From contig JAKVAX010000010.1 in assembly GCA_022447625.1 (NCBI GenBank), positions 1 to 64,000 on the forward strand: a DNA stretch of 64,000 nucleotides, written 5' to 3'. This document shows positions 51,607-61,050 of this stretch, one piece after another. The DNA comes from Flavobacteriales bacterium. GTDB taxonomy: Bacteria > Bacteroidota > Bacteroidia > Flavobacteriales_D > Sanyastnellaceae. The stretch's first letter is position 1; the number at the start of each line of letters is the position of its first letter. The notes below the pieces were generated by a model, which was not told the origin of the DNA, searched no databases, and was given only the letters and a program-made list of their open reading frames with translations. A program made the position numbers and the translations under genes.

Positions 51607-52419
51607 TTACTTCATCCCTCGTGTTTCTTTGATCATCTCATAGGCTTCTTGTGCCTTGATGAACTTCTCTTTGGCCATTTCTTGGTACTCTTCACCGAGG
51701 CCTCTATTTTTATCTGGATGGTACTTACGTGCCATTCTGCGGTAGGCTGATTTCACTTCTTGATCAGTGGCTGTCTTGTTGATTTCAAGAATGGTGTAGG
51801 CGTCATCAAGCGCCTGTGCCTTGGTACGTGTGCGGAAACGAGAACGGTAATTGGAGCGCGAAGAGCGTTGGTACTCACGACCACGTGAGCTGGCATGGAA
51901 CATAGCCTTAATACTCTCGAAGTCTTTGTTTGAGATCCCCATCCACATGGCCATGTTGCGCAATAGCTCTAGTTCTCTTTTGTCGAGGTCATCGTCTGCA
52001 TAGGCAATGCCGAATAGGTATTGCAACAACAAGATCCGGTTGTGATGCTCCATGTAATAGCGGATTTGTTCCGCCATTTTCCTCAGGTCGATGTCTTGCT
52101 TAAGTACTTCACGTAGTGCCTTGATGTGATGCTCTGCAACGCGTTTCCCGAAGTTGTTCAAGAAGAACTCCTTCACATAATTGAGTTCGCTCTTCAACAC
52201 TTTGCCATCGGCCTTCATGATACCTGCCGACAAAGCGATCAAACTCGCTGCGAAGTCACCTCCTTGGGTATGGTGTCGATAACGTTCTCGGTTTTCGGCG
52301 CTAGCTTTTTCATCAGAATTGTCATCATACATGTAGCCCATGAAGAAGCCGAACGCCGCGCCAATAGGTCCTCCTACTGCCCAGCCCAAAGCTCCTCCGA
52401 TCCATTTTCCGTATTTCAA
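51607..52419 (-). CDS. TerB / J-domain protein (DjlA-like)
   Basis: A 270-residue protein. The N-terminus has a Gly/Ala-rich hydrophobic hairpin (GWAVGGPIGAAFGFFMGYM) that may insert in the membrane; residues about 55-170 are a TerB-like helical domain (SAGIMKADGKVLKSELNYV; AYADDDLDKRELELL); the last 70 residues are a J domain with the HPD motif in RKYHPDKNRG. This is the layout of DjlA/YbdJ-type co-chaperones, which activate DnaK. Lies just before the TPM/LemA operon on the same strand. Confidence 0.88.
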   Translation of the reverse strand: MKYGKWIGGALGWAVGGPIGAAFGFFMGYMYDDNSDEKASAENRERYRHHTQGGDFAASLIALSAGIMKADGKVLKSELNYVKEFFLNNFGKRVAEHHIKALREVLKQDIDLRKMAEQIRYYMEHHNRILLLQYLFGIAYADDDLDKRELELLRNMAMWMGISNKDFESIKAMFHASSRGREYQRSSRSNYRSRFRTRTKAQALDDAYTILEINKTATDQEVKSAYRRMARKYHPDKNRGLGEEYQEMAKEKFIKAQEAYEMIKETRGMK

Positions 52420-52444
52420 TGCTTAACTAATAAGGGAATAAAAC

Positions 52445-53284
52445 TTACCACGAACCACCGGCTCCGCCGCCTCCAAAGCCTCCGCCACCGAAGCCTCCGA
52501 AGCCACCACCGCCACCTCCACCGAAGCCACCGCCCCAGCCACCGAAGTGACCACGACCGCCAGTGAAGTCGTCATAACGGCCGGTATGTGTTTGTGATGC
52601 TTGTGAGAGCAGGGCCCATGCGGCCCAGAAGCTCATATCATTCAATCGAGCGTAGCGATAGGTGCGAATACCCATACGGCCTACAACACCACCTACAGTA
52701 AAGAGAAGAAAGAGAATAGCGAAGATGGGAACGCCGCGGCTTTTGCTCTTGCTAGAGTCGCCCATGTATTCATTGATCTCTCCCAAGGCCAACTTGCTCA
52801 TGACATTGACTCCAGCGACGATACCGCCATAGTACAAGTTCTTTTTGAAGTGGGGGATAAGCTCGTTGTCTACAATTCGTTTGGCATATACATCAGGGAT
52901 CGCTCCTTCAAGGCCATAGCCGACCGCAATGAAGGCCTCGCCTCTCTGACTGCTAGTTTTCGGTTTGATGGCAATGACAACACCATTGTCGTTCTTAGCA
53001 GTACCAACACCGAGTCGGTCGCCAAATTCCGTCGCAAAAGCAAAAGGCTCGTCACCTAAAAAGTCAGGATGGGTGACCACCACGAAAACGTTACTTGTCT
53101 GGTCTTTGATCTTGTTGAACTTGCTGTTCAGTTGCTGTTCTTCTGCTTCAGTGAGCATATCAGCGTAATCATAAACAAGTTTGTTGTCTTTGGCCCTGAA
53201 ATCATCATAGCTATCTGGAATATCAACAGCTAGCAAGCTTCCGCCCACGACGAATGTGAGCAATAAACTCAACCAAACACGCAT
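52445..53284 (-). CDS. TPM-domain protein with Gly-rich tail
   Basis: A 279-residue exported membrane protein. After a signal peptide (LSLLLTFVVGGSLLAVD) comes the TPM domain (about 25-165; NKLVYDYADMLTEAEEQQL ... YGLEGAIPDVYAKRIV), then a helix (FAILFLLFTVGGVVGRM) and a Gly/Phe-rich tail ending in GGSW, typical of YgcG-type proteins. TPM domains bind calcium or act as thylakoid-lumen-type phosphatases in the plant relatives; the bacterial role is open. I chose ATG 53282-53284, one base from the stop of the second TPM gene, over the open upstream frame. Confidence 0.85.
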   Translation of the reverse strand: MRVWLSLLLTFVVGGSLLAVDIPDSYDDFRAKDNKLVYDYADMLTEAEEQQLNSKFNKIKDQTSNVFVVVTHPDFLGDEPFAFATEFGDRLGVGTAKNDNGVVIAIKPKTSSQRGEAFIAVGYGLEGAIPDVYAKRIVDNELIPHFKKNLYYGGIVAGVNVMSKLALGEINEYMGDSSKSKSRGVPIFAILFLLFTVGGVVGRMGIRTYRYARLNDMSFWAAWALLSQASQTHTGRYDDFTGGRGHFGGWGGGFGGGGGGGFGGFGGGGFGGGGAGGSW

Positions 53285-53285
53285 A

Positions 53286-53732
53286 CTATTGATCTCCAAA
53301 ACTGATGTCATCCGGTAATTCATTCACGTCATCTTTCTGATATGGGAAGAATCGTTTCAATTCTTCTCCAGCTTTTTCCACACCTTCACACAAACCTTTG
53401 ATGAACGCACCTTGCCTGAAATGACTTTGCATTTCATCTCGAATAGAATCCCAGAAATTGGGTGGTACCTTGGTGTTGATACCAACGTCTCCTAGAATGG
53501 CAAACTTGCGGTCGAGCAATGCGAGATAGAAGAGTACACCATTGCGGTCTTTGGTTTTGTGCATTTCCAATTCTTCGAAAAGGAATGCTGCACGATCCAT
53601 AAGGTCTTCTTTCGCATGATTGTCAATGTGAATTCTGACCTCACCGCTGGAACTCTTTTCCGCGCTAGCGATGGCCGCCAATAATTTCTCAATGGCGGTC
53701 TCATCGAAAACGTCGTAGATATCTTCAGCCAT
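53286..53732 (-). CDS. Stand-alone TPM-domain protein
   Basis: A 148-residue protein with a TPM domain throughout (SSGEVRIHIDNHAKEDLMDRAAFLFEEL ... GVLFYLALLDRKFAILGDVGI), but no signal peptide, so cytoplasmic-side. Its ATG overlaps the LemA stop by one base at 53732, placing it in a tight LemA/TPM/TPM operon seen in many bacteria. Carries a palindrome copy read as A-S-A-E near the N-terminus. Confidence 0.85.
   Translation of the reverse strand: MAEDIYDVFDETAIEKLLAAIASAEKSSSGEVRIHIDNHAKEDLMDRAAFLFEELEMHKTKDRNGVLFYLALLDRKFAILGDVGINTKVPPNFWDSIRDEMQSHFRQGAFIKGLCEGVEKAGEELKRFFPYQKDDVNELPDDISFGDQ
53658..53670 (+). repeat. Interspersed palindrome copy 10
   Basis: Exact TTCCGCGCTAGCG; read on the minus strand as A-S-A-E in the TPM gene. 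Confidence 0.9.
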
Positions 53733-54313
53733 TATTCACTGAAATTCACAGAAGGGGCTGCATCAGTTCCTTCCGCAGCTTCAAAGTATTCGCGTTCTTC
53801 GGCACCTGCCATTCCAGCGAAGAGCATTCCAGGGAATCTCTTGATTTTTGAGTTGAATTCTTTCACCGTCTTGTTGTAGCGGGTTCTTGCGGTAGATATT
53901 CGGTTCTCTGTTCCTTCTAACTGCGCTTGAAGTTCCAAGAAGTTCCTGTTCGCTTTGAGGTCTGGATAGTTTTCCGTGTAACCGAAGAAACGTCCCATGG
54001 CTACACCGAGGTTGTTGTTGGCAGCCTGGAATTCACCAAGTTTACCGTTTTCACCAGCAGCGCGCATGGCACCCATAGCTGCTGCACGTGCTTCAGTCAC
54101 ACCAATGAGGGTTGACTTCTCGAAGTCAGCGTATCCTTTCACGGTCTCAACGAGGTTAGGGATAAGGTCGAAACGACGCTGGTATGCGGTTTCTACGTTT
54201 GCCCAAGCTTCATCTACTGACTCTTGCTTTGTAACAATGCTGTTATACGAACTACAGCCTCCGAATCCTAGAAGTAGGAATAACACTCCTGCAACGATTC
54301 CAAAAATTTTCAT
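53732..54313 (-). CDS. LemA family protein
   Basis: A 193-residue membrane-anchored protein. N-terminal hydrophobic helix (IVAGVLFLLLGFGGCSSYN, with a lipobox-like GCSS), then the LemA core: QESVDEAWANVETAYQRRFDLIPNLVETVKGYA, and NFLELQAQLEGTENRISTARTRYN, both strongly conserved. Periplasmic or cytoplasmic side of the inner membrane; proposed to be involved in membrane or secreted-protein handling. First gene of the operon with two TPM proteins. Confidence 0.93.
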   Translation of the reverse strand: MKIFGIVAGVLFLLLGFGGCSSYNSIVTKQESVDEAWANVETAYQRRFDLIPNLVETVKGYADFEKSTLIGVTEARAAAMGAMRAAGENGKLGEFQAANNNLGVAMGRFFGYTENYPDLKANRNFLELQAQLEGTENRISTARTRYNKTVKEFNSKIKRFPGMLFAGMAGAEEREYFEAAEGTDAAPSVNFSE

Positions 54314-54394
54314 GTTCAGTTTATTAGGGTTCTCTTTGTTCTAATTTTGTTTCCAAAATACGCCTGAAATCCACTGTAGCACAGGCTTTAATGG

Positions 54395-54440
54395 CGAACG
54401 GGTGAACGACCCCGCGAGCGGAAGTCTATTCACCCGTTCG
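54395..54440 (-). terminator. Inverted repeat after htpG
   Basis: CGAACGGGTGAA (54395-54406) and TTCACCCGTTCG (54429-54440) are perfect 12-base arms 8 bases after the htpG stop. No long T run, so a hairpin end or regulatory stem. Confidence 0.6.
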
Positions 54441-54448
54441 GAATATGT

Positions 54449-56344
54449 TTACTTACCTAGAAGTTCTACAGAGCGCTTCACGAAGCTGGTCAACTCTTCA
54501 CCTTTCAATAGGCCAGAGTTCAAGCGAGCTAGATCAGCCAGCTGTTTTACCATGTCCTTTCCGTCTTCACCTTTTGAGGCCACGCTTTCAATCAACGGGT
54601 GGTTCGAATTGATCACCAAGTTGTACTTCTCAGGCATCTGTCCGAACATAGTGAAACCACCACCGCCAACGGCTTGTTGTTCTTTCATACGACGCATGAA
54701 CTCGCTCTGTGTAATCACAATAGGTTGTTCATCAGCACTCATTGCTGCAAAGCTGACGTCGAAGTTTTCTGTTCCAACCACACCTTCTACGATTGGCTGA
54801 AGGTTCTCTTCTTGTTCTTTTGATAGGAGAGAAGGAAGCTCTTCGTCTGTCTCGATCAACTTCTCAATCGTATCAGCATCTACACGCTTGAACTGAAGTT
54901 CATTGTCGTGTTGCTCCAAACGTGAAACCACGTGAGATGCAAGTGGTCCTTCAAGCAAAATCACTTCATAACCACGCTCCTCGGCACGGGCGATGCGTTC
55001 GTGCTGTCCTTCTTTATCTGCGGCGTACAACACCACGATTTTACCACTCTTGTCCTTTTGGCTTTCGCCGATGGCAGCCTTCAGCTCTTCAAGTGTGTAA
55101 TACTTGTCTTTTGTCGATTTGAAAAGGTTGAACGCTTGGCAACGTTCAAAGAACTTCTCATCTGTCAACATTCCGTACTCAACGAATACCTTCAAGCTAT
55201 CCCATTTCGACTCAAAGTCTTCACGGTCAGCGTTAAACATTGATTTGAGTTTGTCAGCTACCTTCTTTGAGATGTGCGAAGAAATCTTCTTCACATTAGC
55301 ATCTTCTTGCAGGTAAGAACGGGAAACGTTCAATGGAATGTCTGGTGAGTCAATCACCCCGTGCAGCAGCGTCAAGAAGTCAGGAACGATATTCTCCACA
55401 TTGTCTGTAATGAATACCTGGTTTGAGTAGAGGTGAATCTTGTTGCGTTGCAACTCTACATTCTGCTTTAACTCAGGGAAGTAGAGGATCCCTGTCAAGT
55501 TGAATGGGTAATCAACATTTAGATGAATATTGAACAGCGGGTCGTCGAAGTTCATTGGGTAGAGCTCCTGGTAGAACTGCTGGTACTCTTCGTCAGTGAG
55601 GTCTACTGGCTTTTTCGTCCAAGCTGGCTCGGTATTGTTGACCGTGTTCTGAACTTCGCGAGAGATCTTCTTTACGTTGCCTTCTTCGTCTGTAGCTCCT
55701 TCAGGATCGTCAATGGTCTCTATTTTCGTGCCAAATACGATCGGCACTGGCATGAACTTACAGTACTTGTTGAGAATGCCGCTGATGCGTTCCTCTTCCA
55801 AGAATTCTTTCGAGTCTTCCGCGATGTGGAGTACGATGTCTGTACCCTTTGTCTTCTTCGCAGTTTCTTCCATGGTGTAGTTAGGAGAACCGTCACATTC
55901 CCAGCGTACTGCTGTGGAGTTCGGCTGTTGTGAACGACTAAAGATCTCCACTTTCTCTGCCACCATGAAGGCAGAGTAGAAACCGAGACCAAAGTGCCCA
56001 ATGATGGTATTCTTGGCTTCGGTGTCTTTGTATTTGTTGACGAATTCCTCAGCGCCTGAGAAGGCAATCTGATTGATGTACTTGTCAACTTCGTCAGCTG
56101 TCATCCCGATACCGTTATCACGAATGGTCAGCGTTCCTTTATCTTGATCTAAGATCACTTCCACCTTCAATTTCGAAGGATCTGTTTTCAATTCTCCAAC
56201 GTGCTTCAATGTCTTTACCTTCTGCGAGGCGTCAACAGCGTTGGAAACAAGTTCACGCAAGAAGATCTCATGATCAGAGTAGAGGAACTTCTTGATAATC
56301 GGGAAAATGTTCTCGGTTTGTACGTTAATACTTCCGGTTTGCAT
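54449..56344 (-). CDS. htpG: Molecular chaperone HtpG (Hsp90)
   Basis: A 631-residue cytosolic Hsp90. The N-terminal ATPase domain has FLRELVSNAVDAS, LTIRDNGIGMT and GHFGLGFYSAFMVA, the GHKL-family ATP-lid motifs. The middle domain has NVSRSYLQED; the C-terminal dimerisation part is shorter than in E. coli HtpG but complete in form. It helps fold client proteins, often induced by heat. It lies downstream of tamB and has a palindrome relative in its leader. Confidence 0.96.
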   Translation of the reverse strand: MQTGSINVQTENIFPIIKKFLYSDHEIFLRELVSNAVDASQKVKTLKHVGELKTDPSKLKVEVILDQDKGTLTIRDNGIGMTADEVDKYINQIAFSGAEEFVNKYKDTEAKNTIIGHFGLGFYSAFMVAEKVEIFSRSQQPNSTAVRWECDGSPNYTMEETAKKTKGTDIVLHIAEDSKEFLEEERISGILNKYCKFMPVPIVFGTKIETIDDPEGATDEEGNVKKISREVQNTVNNTEPAWTKKPVDLTDEEYQQFYQELYPMNFDDPLFNIHLNVDYPFNLTGILYFPELKQNVELQRNKIHLYSNQVFITDNVENIVPDFLTLLHGVIDSPDIPLNVSRSYLQEDANVKKISSHISKKVADKLKSMFNADREDFESKWDSLKVFVEYGMLTDEKFFERCQAFNLFKSTKDKYYTLEELKAAIGESQKDKSGKIVVLYAADKEGQHERIARAEERGYEVILLEGPLASHVVSRLEQHDNELQFKRVDADTIEKLIETDEELPSLLSKEQEENLQPIVEGVVGTENFDVSFAAMSADEQPIVITQSEFMRRMKEQQAVGGGGFTMFGQMPEKYNLVINSNHPLIESVASKGEDGKDMVKQLADLARLNSGLLKGEELTSFVKRSVELLGK

Positions 56345-56367
56345 GGTTTAATCTCTTTTGTTGTTTG

Positions 56368-56385
56368 TTTCGCCTAACGGCGGAA
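56368..56385 (-). repeat. Long-stem palindrome relative in the htpG leader
   Basis: TTTCGCC-TAAC-GGCGGAA: 7-base stem, loop TAAC, 24 bases before the htpG ATG on the minus strand. Could be a leader hairpin. Confidence 0.65.
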
Positions 56386-56470
56386 TGAACCACTCATACC
56401 ATATCAAAGTACAGACCAATTCAAGATGTCACGGTTTGGGCTGTCGTTTTGGCAGAAATGAGGAAAGAAT

Positions 56471-56578
56471 TTCCGGCGTCCAGCGTCCGGCTTCCGGATT
56501 GGGGGCGTTGTAATGAGAAGGGAGATGTTTGGGTTTTGAACCACAAACAGCAAAAAAAACGGACGCCGGACGCCGGAA
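56471..56578. repeat. Inverted repeat at the end of tamB
   Basis: TTCCGGCGTCCAGCGTCC (56471-56488) and GGACGCCGGACGCCGGAA (56561-56578) pair 17 of 18 bases. The right arm begins directly after the tamB stop, so the transcript ends in a long stem. Unit GGACGCCGGA is particular to this gap. Confidence 0.75.
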
Positions 56579-56581
56579 AAG

Positions 56582-59500
56582 CTACTGTTCTAGCCTAAAC
56601 AGTTCATCCAAACTGTTAAATTCCTGCTGATACACCACCCCAAGTCCCTGGGTGTAGTTACTCTGCTGCGTGTTGGCGATGTCGAATTGGTTCGACTGGT
56701 TGTAAACGATGACACGGATTTTGCCATCTTGAGTGACTTTGTATTCGATGCGGAGGTCACCAATCAGCGAGTTAGGGTTTTCGCCTGCGGCGGAATTTTG
56801 AGCGGTCGCAACTCCGAAGTTCCCACTTACGAGCAGGCGGTCGTTGAAGAGTTGTGTAGAAAGGGCTACAGCCAATTCTTCGTTCGAGATTTCATCACCA
56901 GGAGAGTAATTCACCCCGATATCAAAGTCATCGGAGATTTGACTTAGCCAGTTCGACAGTTGAGATGTCAGAAGCTCTGTTGAGTTTTCAGCGATACCCA
57001 GGCTAGTGTTGGTCTTAGCCACTTCAGGAGGAGAGATGAAACGTCGAAGAACCAAAAGAGCGAAGGCCTGGCGATTCATTTCTTGCTCAGTGCTGATGGC
57101 TGACTCAACGCGCGCTTGGGTAATCTCATCGGATGAAGGAAGCTCAATGTCAAAATTGATGCCCGGTGACAAGAGCTTTCCGTCTAGGTTCATCGTGAGG
57201 TCTACCGGAACGCGTTGACGGTATTGATCCGTTTCGTCAGGGACAAGGTCATAGAGCGAAGTGTGCAATTTGTATACCGCCTGAAGGTCGATATCTGCCG
57301 CCAATGGATCACCAAACCATGAGATTCTACCACCGGGTTCTACCAAGAATTCTTTGTTAATCAGATTCTTAAGAGTGAATAGGTATTTACCCTGCACTAC
57401 TTCAATATCTCCATACATATTGAAGGTACTCAGATTGTTGATGGCCATATTGATATGCCCTTGTCCTCGGCCTGAAATTTCATCTCCAACGAGTTCATCG
57501 AAAATGATTCTAAACTTCGCCTCAGGAGTAATATCTAGTTCGAAGTTCATAGATATACCCGATAGATCAAGAGCTTCCTCTTCCACTTCTTCGGCGTCTG
57601 GATCAACGAAAGTGATAAAGTCTTCGAAGGTAACTTCTTCAGAACCTCCGAGTGGAAGCGCGAGGGTAGTTCCTTCTTCACTGCGGGCGTTGATATCTAT
57701 CTCAAGGTTGTCTTGTTCTCCGTAGACGCTAACGAATCCTGTGGTCAATGCACGGCCAAAGTATAGGCTGTTATCTTCTTCTGAGGTATTCAAAACCAGG
57801 AAGGGTTCGATCGACATGTCAAGGAAGATGTCTAAATTCCATCGTGCGAAGTTCTGGTGTTGGATGGTGCCTGCCATGAAGGCTTCAGCCCCATTCTCAT
57901 CAGTCACAGGAAAATCGAGCCAGAATTCAGTAGGGAAGACCTGTGCTCGGTTGTTGAAGTAATAGCGTGTGTTTAAGTAATCAACCATTGCGCTAGCGCC
58001 GTCAAACTCCAGCGCTCCCTCAAGCTTCGGTTCATCTACACGTCCAGTAATATCAATCTCTCCCGAGATATTTCCTTTCAAATCGCTGATGCCTTCAGTG
58101 ATGAAAGCATTGAGAAACTCCAGTGGTTGAGATTGGAGTGTACAGGTCACGTCTAACGGTGAAGTTTTGTTGTCTGGATAGTAGAAGCCTCCGAATTGGA
58201 GTGTTTTGATATCATCACGCTCTAATTCACCACCTACTCGCAGTCTTCGCTCTGACGGAACCCACGCAGATTCTGTGCAGATATCACCAATGAAGTAGTC
58301 ATTAATGGTGTAGTCAAGCACCGTCAAATCGCTAGAAATATAGGTGTTATCATAGAGGTCACGCATTGATAGCGTTCCTGAGAATTGTCCTGATTGCTCT
58401 ACACCACTTGGTCTGGTCAAGGCATTGAAGTAAGCGAGTTCTACGCCTTGCAGAGCAAGCTCTAGCTTCTCATCTTCGTCAAGATCGATCACCCCTTCAG
58501 CTTTCGCAAAAGCATTATCACTGGATAGGTTGAATCCTCTGATGTCAATGCGTTTATCAACGACGGCGATAGTCGTGGTGTCTCGAAGCTCCCACGCTCT
58601 ATGGTCAAACCACAAAGTAGCAGCGTCTAAACGATTGTAGATATCGTTGTTGGCGTGAACTACAGACATGCCCATGATGTCTCCTCGAATCAGATCGTCT
58701 TCAGCCCCCCAGATAAGGTTGGTGTAGATTGTATCTGCGTCGTTTCGTACATCTACACTTAGATCTTCGAGTCTTGTGGATCCATAATTGAAACCATCGG
58801 TAAGTAGAGAGACGTAGATGGACTCATCAGGATGAGAAATATCGAGTGTCACAGTGTCGACCGCATAATCCAAGTATTGGACGTGATCAGAGGTGAAAGT
58901 TGCTTCGAATTCGTCGGTTTGATCATTCATTAATAGGCTGAAGCGCGTTCCGTCAGCGAGGTGGAGCTCAGGGATGAACACATCTGAGACTAATTCAAAG
59001 TTGTGAATATCAAGTGTAAGTGAGAAATCTTCCTTCCCACGTACTATGTCTTCCATCGGGTCAACGTGGGGAATGATGTCTGCAACAATTTGCTGTGCTC
59101 CTGATGCTAAGCCCTTGAAATCGAACTTGCCTTCTAGTTTTCCGCTCGCTACATCTGAATCCAGTATGAACTTCTTCCCAAGCTTACTTTGCTCCATAGT
59201 CAAGTCTAGATCAGCAATCGGGTATTCGTTGCGAATTGTGCAGAAGAGGATGTTCTCTCCAGAGAGGGATCCATTGACGTTATTCAGATTTGACCCTTCA
59301 CCTTTAATGCGGAAGTCACCGCTTAACGAAGTGTAATCCGTGAGTTCTACTAGATTGAGCTCAACGGGGTTCAAGTGTGTAATGGAAGTATAGAAATCCA
59401 TTTTTGGAATGGCGCTACCAAAGTCAACAAGACCGTCAAAAGCAAGCTGGGCATTGTCGTCACTAACGAGAAGCTCTCCGTTGAAGAAGCCTTGGCGGAA

Positions 59501-60946
59501 GGTTCCAGTAGTCATAACATTCCGATAGGGATAGTCTAACACATCGAGCTCAGCGATTTTACCGTCAATGCGTGCATCAAGATCGTATCGGGTTAAGCCG
59601 ATCCCTTCAATCTTAAAGTCTGATGTCAGTTTGCCTAACTCAGGAGAATTGTAGAAACGTTCCAAATCAAACTGATCAGTAGAGAGACTTCCCTTGTAGG
59701 CGAAGGTCTCACCTGATTCAAGGAACTCGATATCTGAATTTACTGACCCTATCGCTGTGTTGAGCTCACCAAAGGCTACGAAGTCAGTTAAGAAGCCAGT
59801 GAACTTACCTGTGAAGGAGATCGTTCCCAACTGTTGAAAGTTGTTCGGTGTCTGAATGCTTCTATCAGAAGAGAAGGGAAAAAGTGGAATTTGATCTAAC
59901 TCAGACTTCACACTTTGAACTTCTTTGACCGTGAGATCTATAAATGTCTGGTCGATCTCAGGCAAACCTGCCAAGTCAACGTTTCCTTTGAACCAAGTGT
60001 TGTCATCGATTCCGATAAATAGATTTCGTCCTTTCAAGTTCGATACGCGTCCACGTACCAAACCTTCAAATTCAATGGAACGATCAAGACCAGCTAACTC
60101 TGTGGTGAAGTAAGCAATGTCAGCGAAGTGAACAGTTGATCGATCGAACTTGCCGCGCATTTTTACTCGATGATTAAAGTCGCTGTAATGAGACCATTCT
60201 TTAGCGACCAATTTATACGAGCCATGGATAGATGAGCGTGGTGTATTCAAGGTCATACGATCAATGCGAAGGGTGTCTTCCCGCATCCTAAAATGACCTT
60301 TGAGGAGGTCTAGATCAAATCCAGACTGTTCAATAAAGGTCAGCTTGTTAATGTCTGCATTAATGCCTAAACTATCAAATTCGAAGGAGGTGATTTTGGC
60401 TGATATATTATTGATAACCACATGATTAAAATCAATAAGCGAATCTATTGATTCAAAGTTGTAGTCGTGGAAGCTAAAGTGAGTTCTTTCGAGTTGAAAG
60501 TCACTCACTTTGATAACGGGAGTGGTGGAGGGGTCACTCGATTCCGCGCTAGCGAAATAGTCAAGGAGAGGATCAAGATTGGTGAGGCTATCACCCTCTA
60601 AAATGGTTAGGTGAAAGTGGGCACTTTCGAGCTGGATACTGTGTGCTTCGATCTCACCCTCAAGGTATTTTGATCCAAGCGCACCCACCGCTATTTCATC
60701 AGCACTCAGGAGAGTATCTCCTGCAAGGTCAAAGCAAATGATGTCGTCGAATATAAACTCTACAGGGTAGCGAACATCTACATGACCGATTTCCATTTCA
60801 AACCCGGTTTCTTCGCTGAGTTTGTTTGTGACCTGTCCGATAATCCATGTTTGGACTGGAGGAAGCTGGATAAGAATCCACAGCAAAACGACCAGCACAA
60901 GCAGGCCTAACGCTAGGTTGCGGAGTATTTTCCAGAGTCTCTTCAC
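56582..60946 (-). CDS. tamB: Translocation and assembly module TamB
   Basis: A 1454-residue inner-membrane-anchored periplasmic protein of the AsmA/TamB bridge family, thought to carry phospholipids or aid outer-membrane protein assembly. The N-terminal helix is LALGLLVLVVLLWILIQL; the long middle is repeating beta-groove units; the C-terminal DUF490 region begins around 1080-1100 and ends in an outer-membrane-facing segment (QQEFNSLDELFRLEQ). Length is typical for Bacteroidota copies. No tamA gene is adjacent here. A palindrome copy is read as F-A-S-A-E near the N-terminal part. Confidence 0.92.
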   Translation of the reverse strand: MKRLWKILRNLALGLLVLVVLLWILIQLPPVQTWIIGQVTNKLSEETGFEMEIGHVDVRYPVEFIFDDIICFDLAGDTLLSADEIAVGALGSKYLEGEIEAHSIQLESAHFHLTILEGDSLTNLDPLLDYFASAESSDPSTTPVIKVSDFQLERTHFSFHDYNFESIDSLIDFNHVVINNISAKITSFEFDSLGINADINKLTFIEQSGFDLDLLKGHFRMREDTLRIDRMTLNTPRSSIHGSYKLVAKEWSHYSDFNHRVKMRGKFDRSTVHFADIAYFTTELAGLDRSIEFEGLVRGRVSNLKGRNLFIGIDDNTWFKGNVDLAGLPEIDQTFIDLTVKEVQSVKSELDQIPLFPFSSDRSIQTPNNFQQLGTISFTGKFTGFLTDFVAFGELNTAIGSVNSDIEFLESGETFAYKGSLSTDQFDLERFYNSPELGKLTSDFKIEGIGLTRYDLDARIDGKIAELDVLDYPYRNVMTTGTFRQGFFNGELLVSDDNAQLAFDGLVDFGSAIPKMDFYTSITHLNPVELNLVELTDYTSLSGDFRIKGEGSNLNNVNGSLSGENILFCTIRNEYPIADLDLTMEQSKLGKKFILDSDVASGKLEGKFDFKGLASGAQQIVADIIPHVDPMEDIVRGKEDFSLTLDIHNFELVSDVFIPELHLADGTRFSLLMNDQTDEFEATFTSDHVQYLDYAVDTVTLDISHPDESIYVSLLTDGFNYGSTRLEDLSVDVRNDADTIYTNLIWGAEDDLIRGDIMGMSVVHANNDIYNRLDAATLWFDHRAWELRDTTTIAVVDKRIDIRGFNLSSDNAFAKAEGVIDLDEDEKLELALQGVELAYFNALTRPSGVEQSGQFSGTLSMRDLYDNTYISSDLTVLDYTINDYFIGDICTESAWVPSERRLRVGGELERDDIKTLQFGGFYYPDNKTSPLDVTCTLQSQPLEFLNAFITEGISDLKGNISGEIDITGRVDEPKLEGALEFDGASAMVDYLNTRYYFNNRAQVFPTEFWLDFPVTDENGAEAFMAGTIQHQNFARWNLDIFLDMSIEPFLVLNTSEEDNSLYFGRALTTGFVSVYGEQDNLEIDINARSEEGTTLALPLGGSEEVTFEDFITFVDPDAEEVEEEALDLSGISMNFELDITPEAKFRIIFDELVGDEISGRGQGHINMAINNLSTFNMYGDIEVVQGKYLFTLKNLINKEFLVEPGGRISWFGDPLAADIDLQAVYKLHTSLYDLVPDETDQYRQRVPVDLTMNLDGKLLSPGINFDIELPSSDEITQARVESAISTEQEMNRQAFALLVLRRFISPPEVAKTNTSLGIAENSTELLTSQLSNWLSQISDDFDIGVNYSPGDEISNEELAVALSTQLFNDRLLVSGNFGVATAQNSAAGENPNSLIGDLRIEYKVTQDGKIRVIVYNQSNQFDIANTQQSNYTQGLGVVYQQEFNSLDELFRLEQ
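56779..56795 (-). repeat. Long-stem palindrome relative in tamB
   Basis: TTTCGCC-TGC-GGCGGAA: 7-base stem, in frame within the tamB C-terminal region (minus strand S-A-A-G-E). Confidence 0.6.
57991..58002. repeat. Partial palindrome (core only)
   Basis: CGCTAGCG core flanked by changed ends (TTGCGCTAGCGCCG), in tamB, read as G-A-S-A-M. Confidence 0.4.
60542..60557 (+). repeat. Interspersed palindrome copy 11 (16/16 form)
   Basis: TTCCGCGCTAGCGAAA; read on the minus strand as F-A-S-A-E in the tamB N-terminal region. Confidence 0.9.
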
Positions 60947-61050
60947 GATTTGACGAAGTTACTTGTTTCTACAAGGGTGAACGGGGAAAGTAGGCCAACT
61001 AACTACAAGTCACCTGTTAATGATTCTTACATGCAAGATTCTGGCCAGAG

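Noticed and set aside
715-60557. The palindrome as cyanobacterial HIP1 or a restriction site
   Set aside because: HIP1 is GCGATCGC, different from the CGCTAGCG core; the conserved flanks TTC and GAA extend beyond a simple restriction site.
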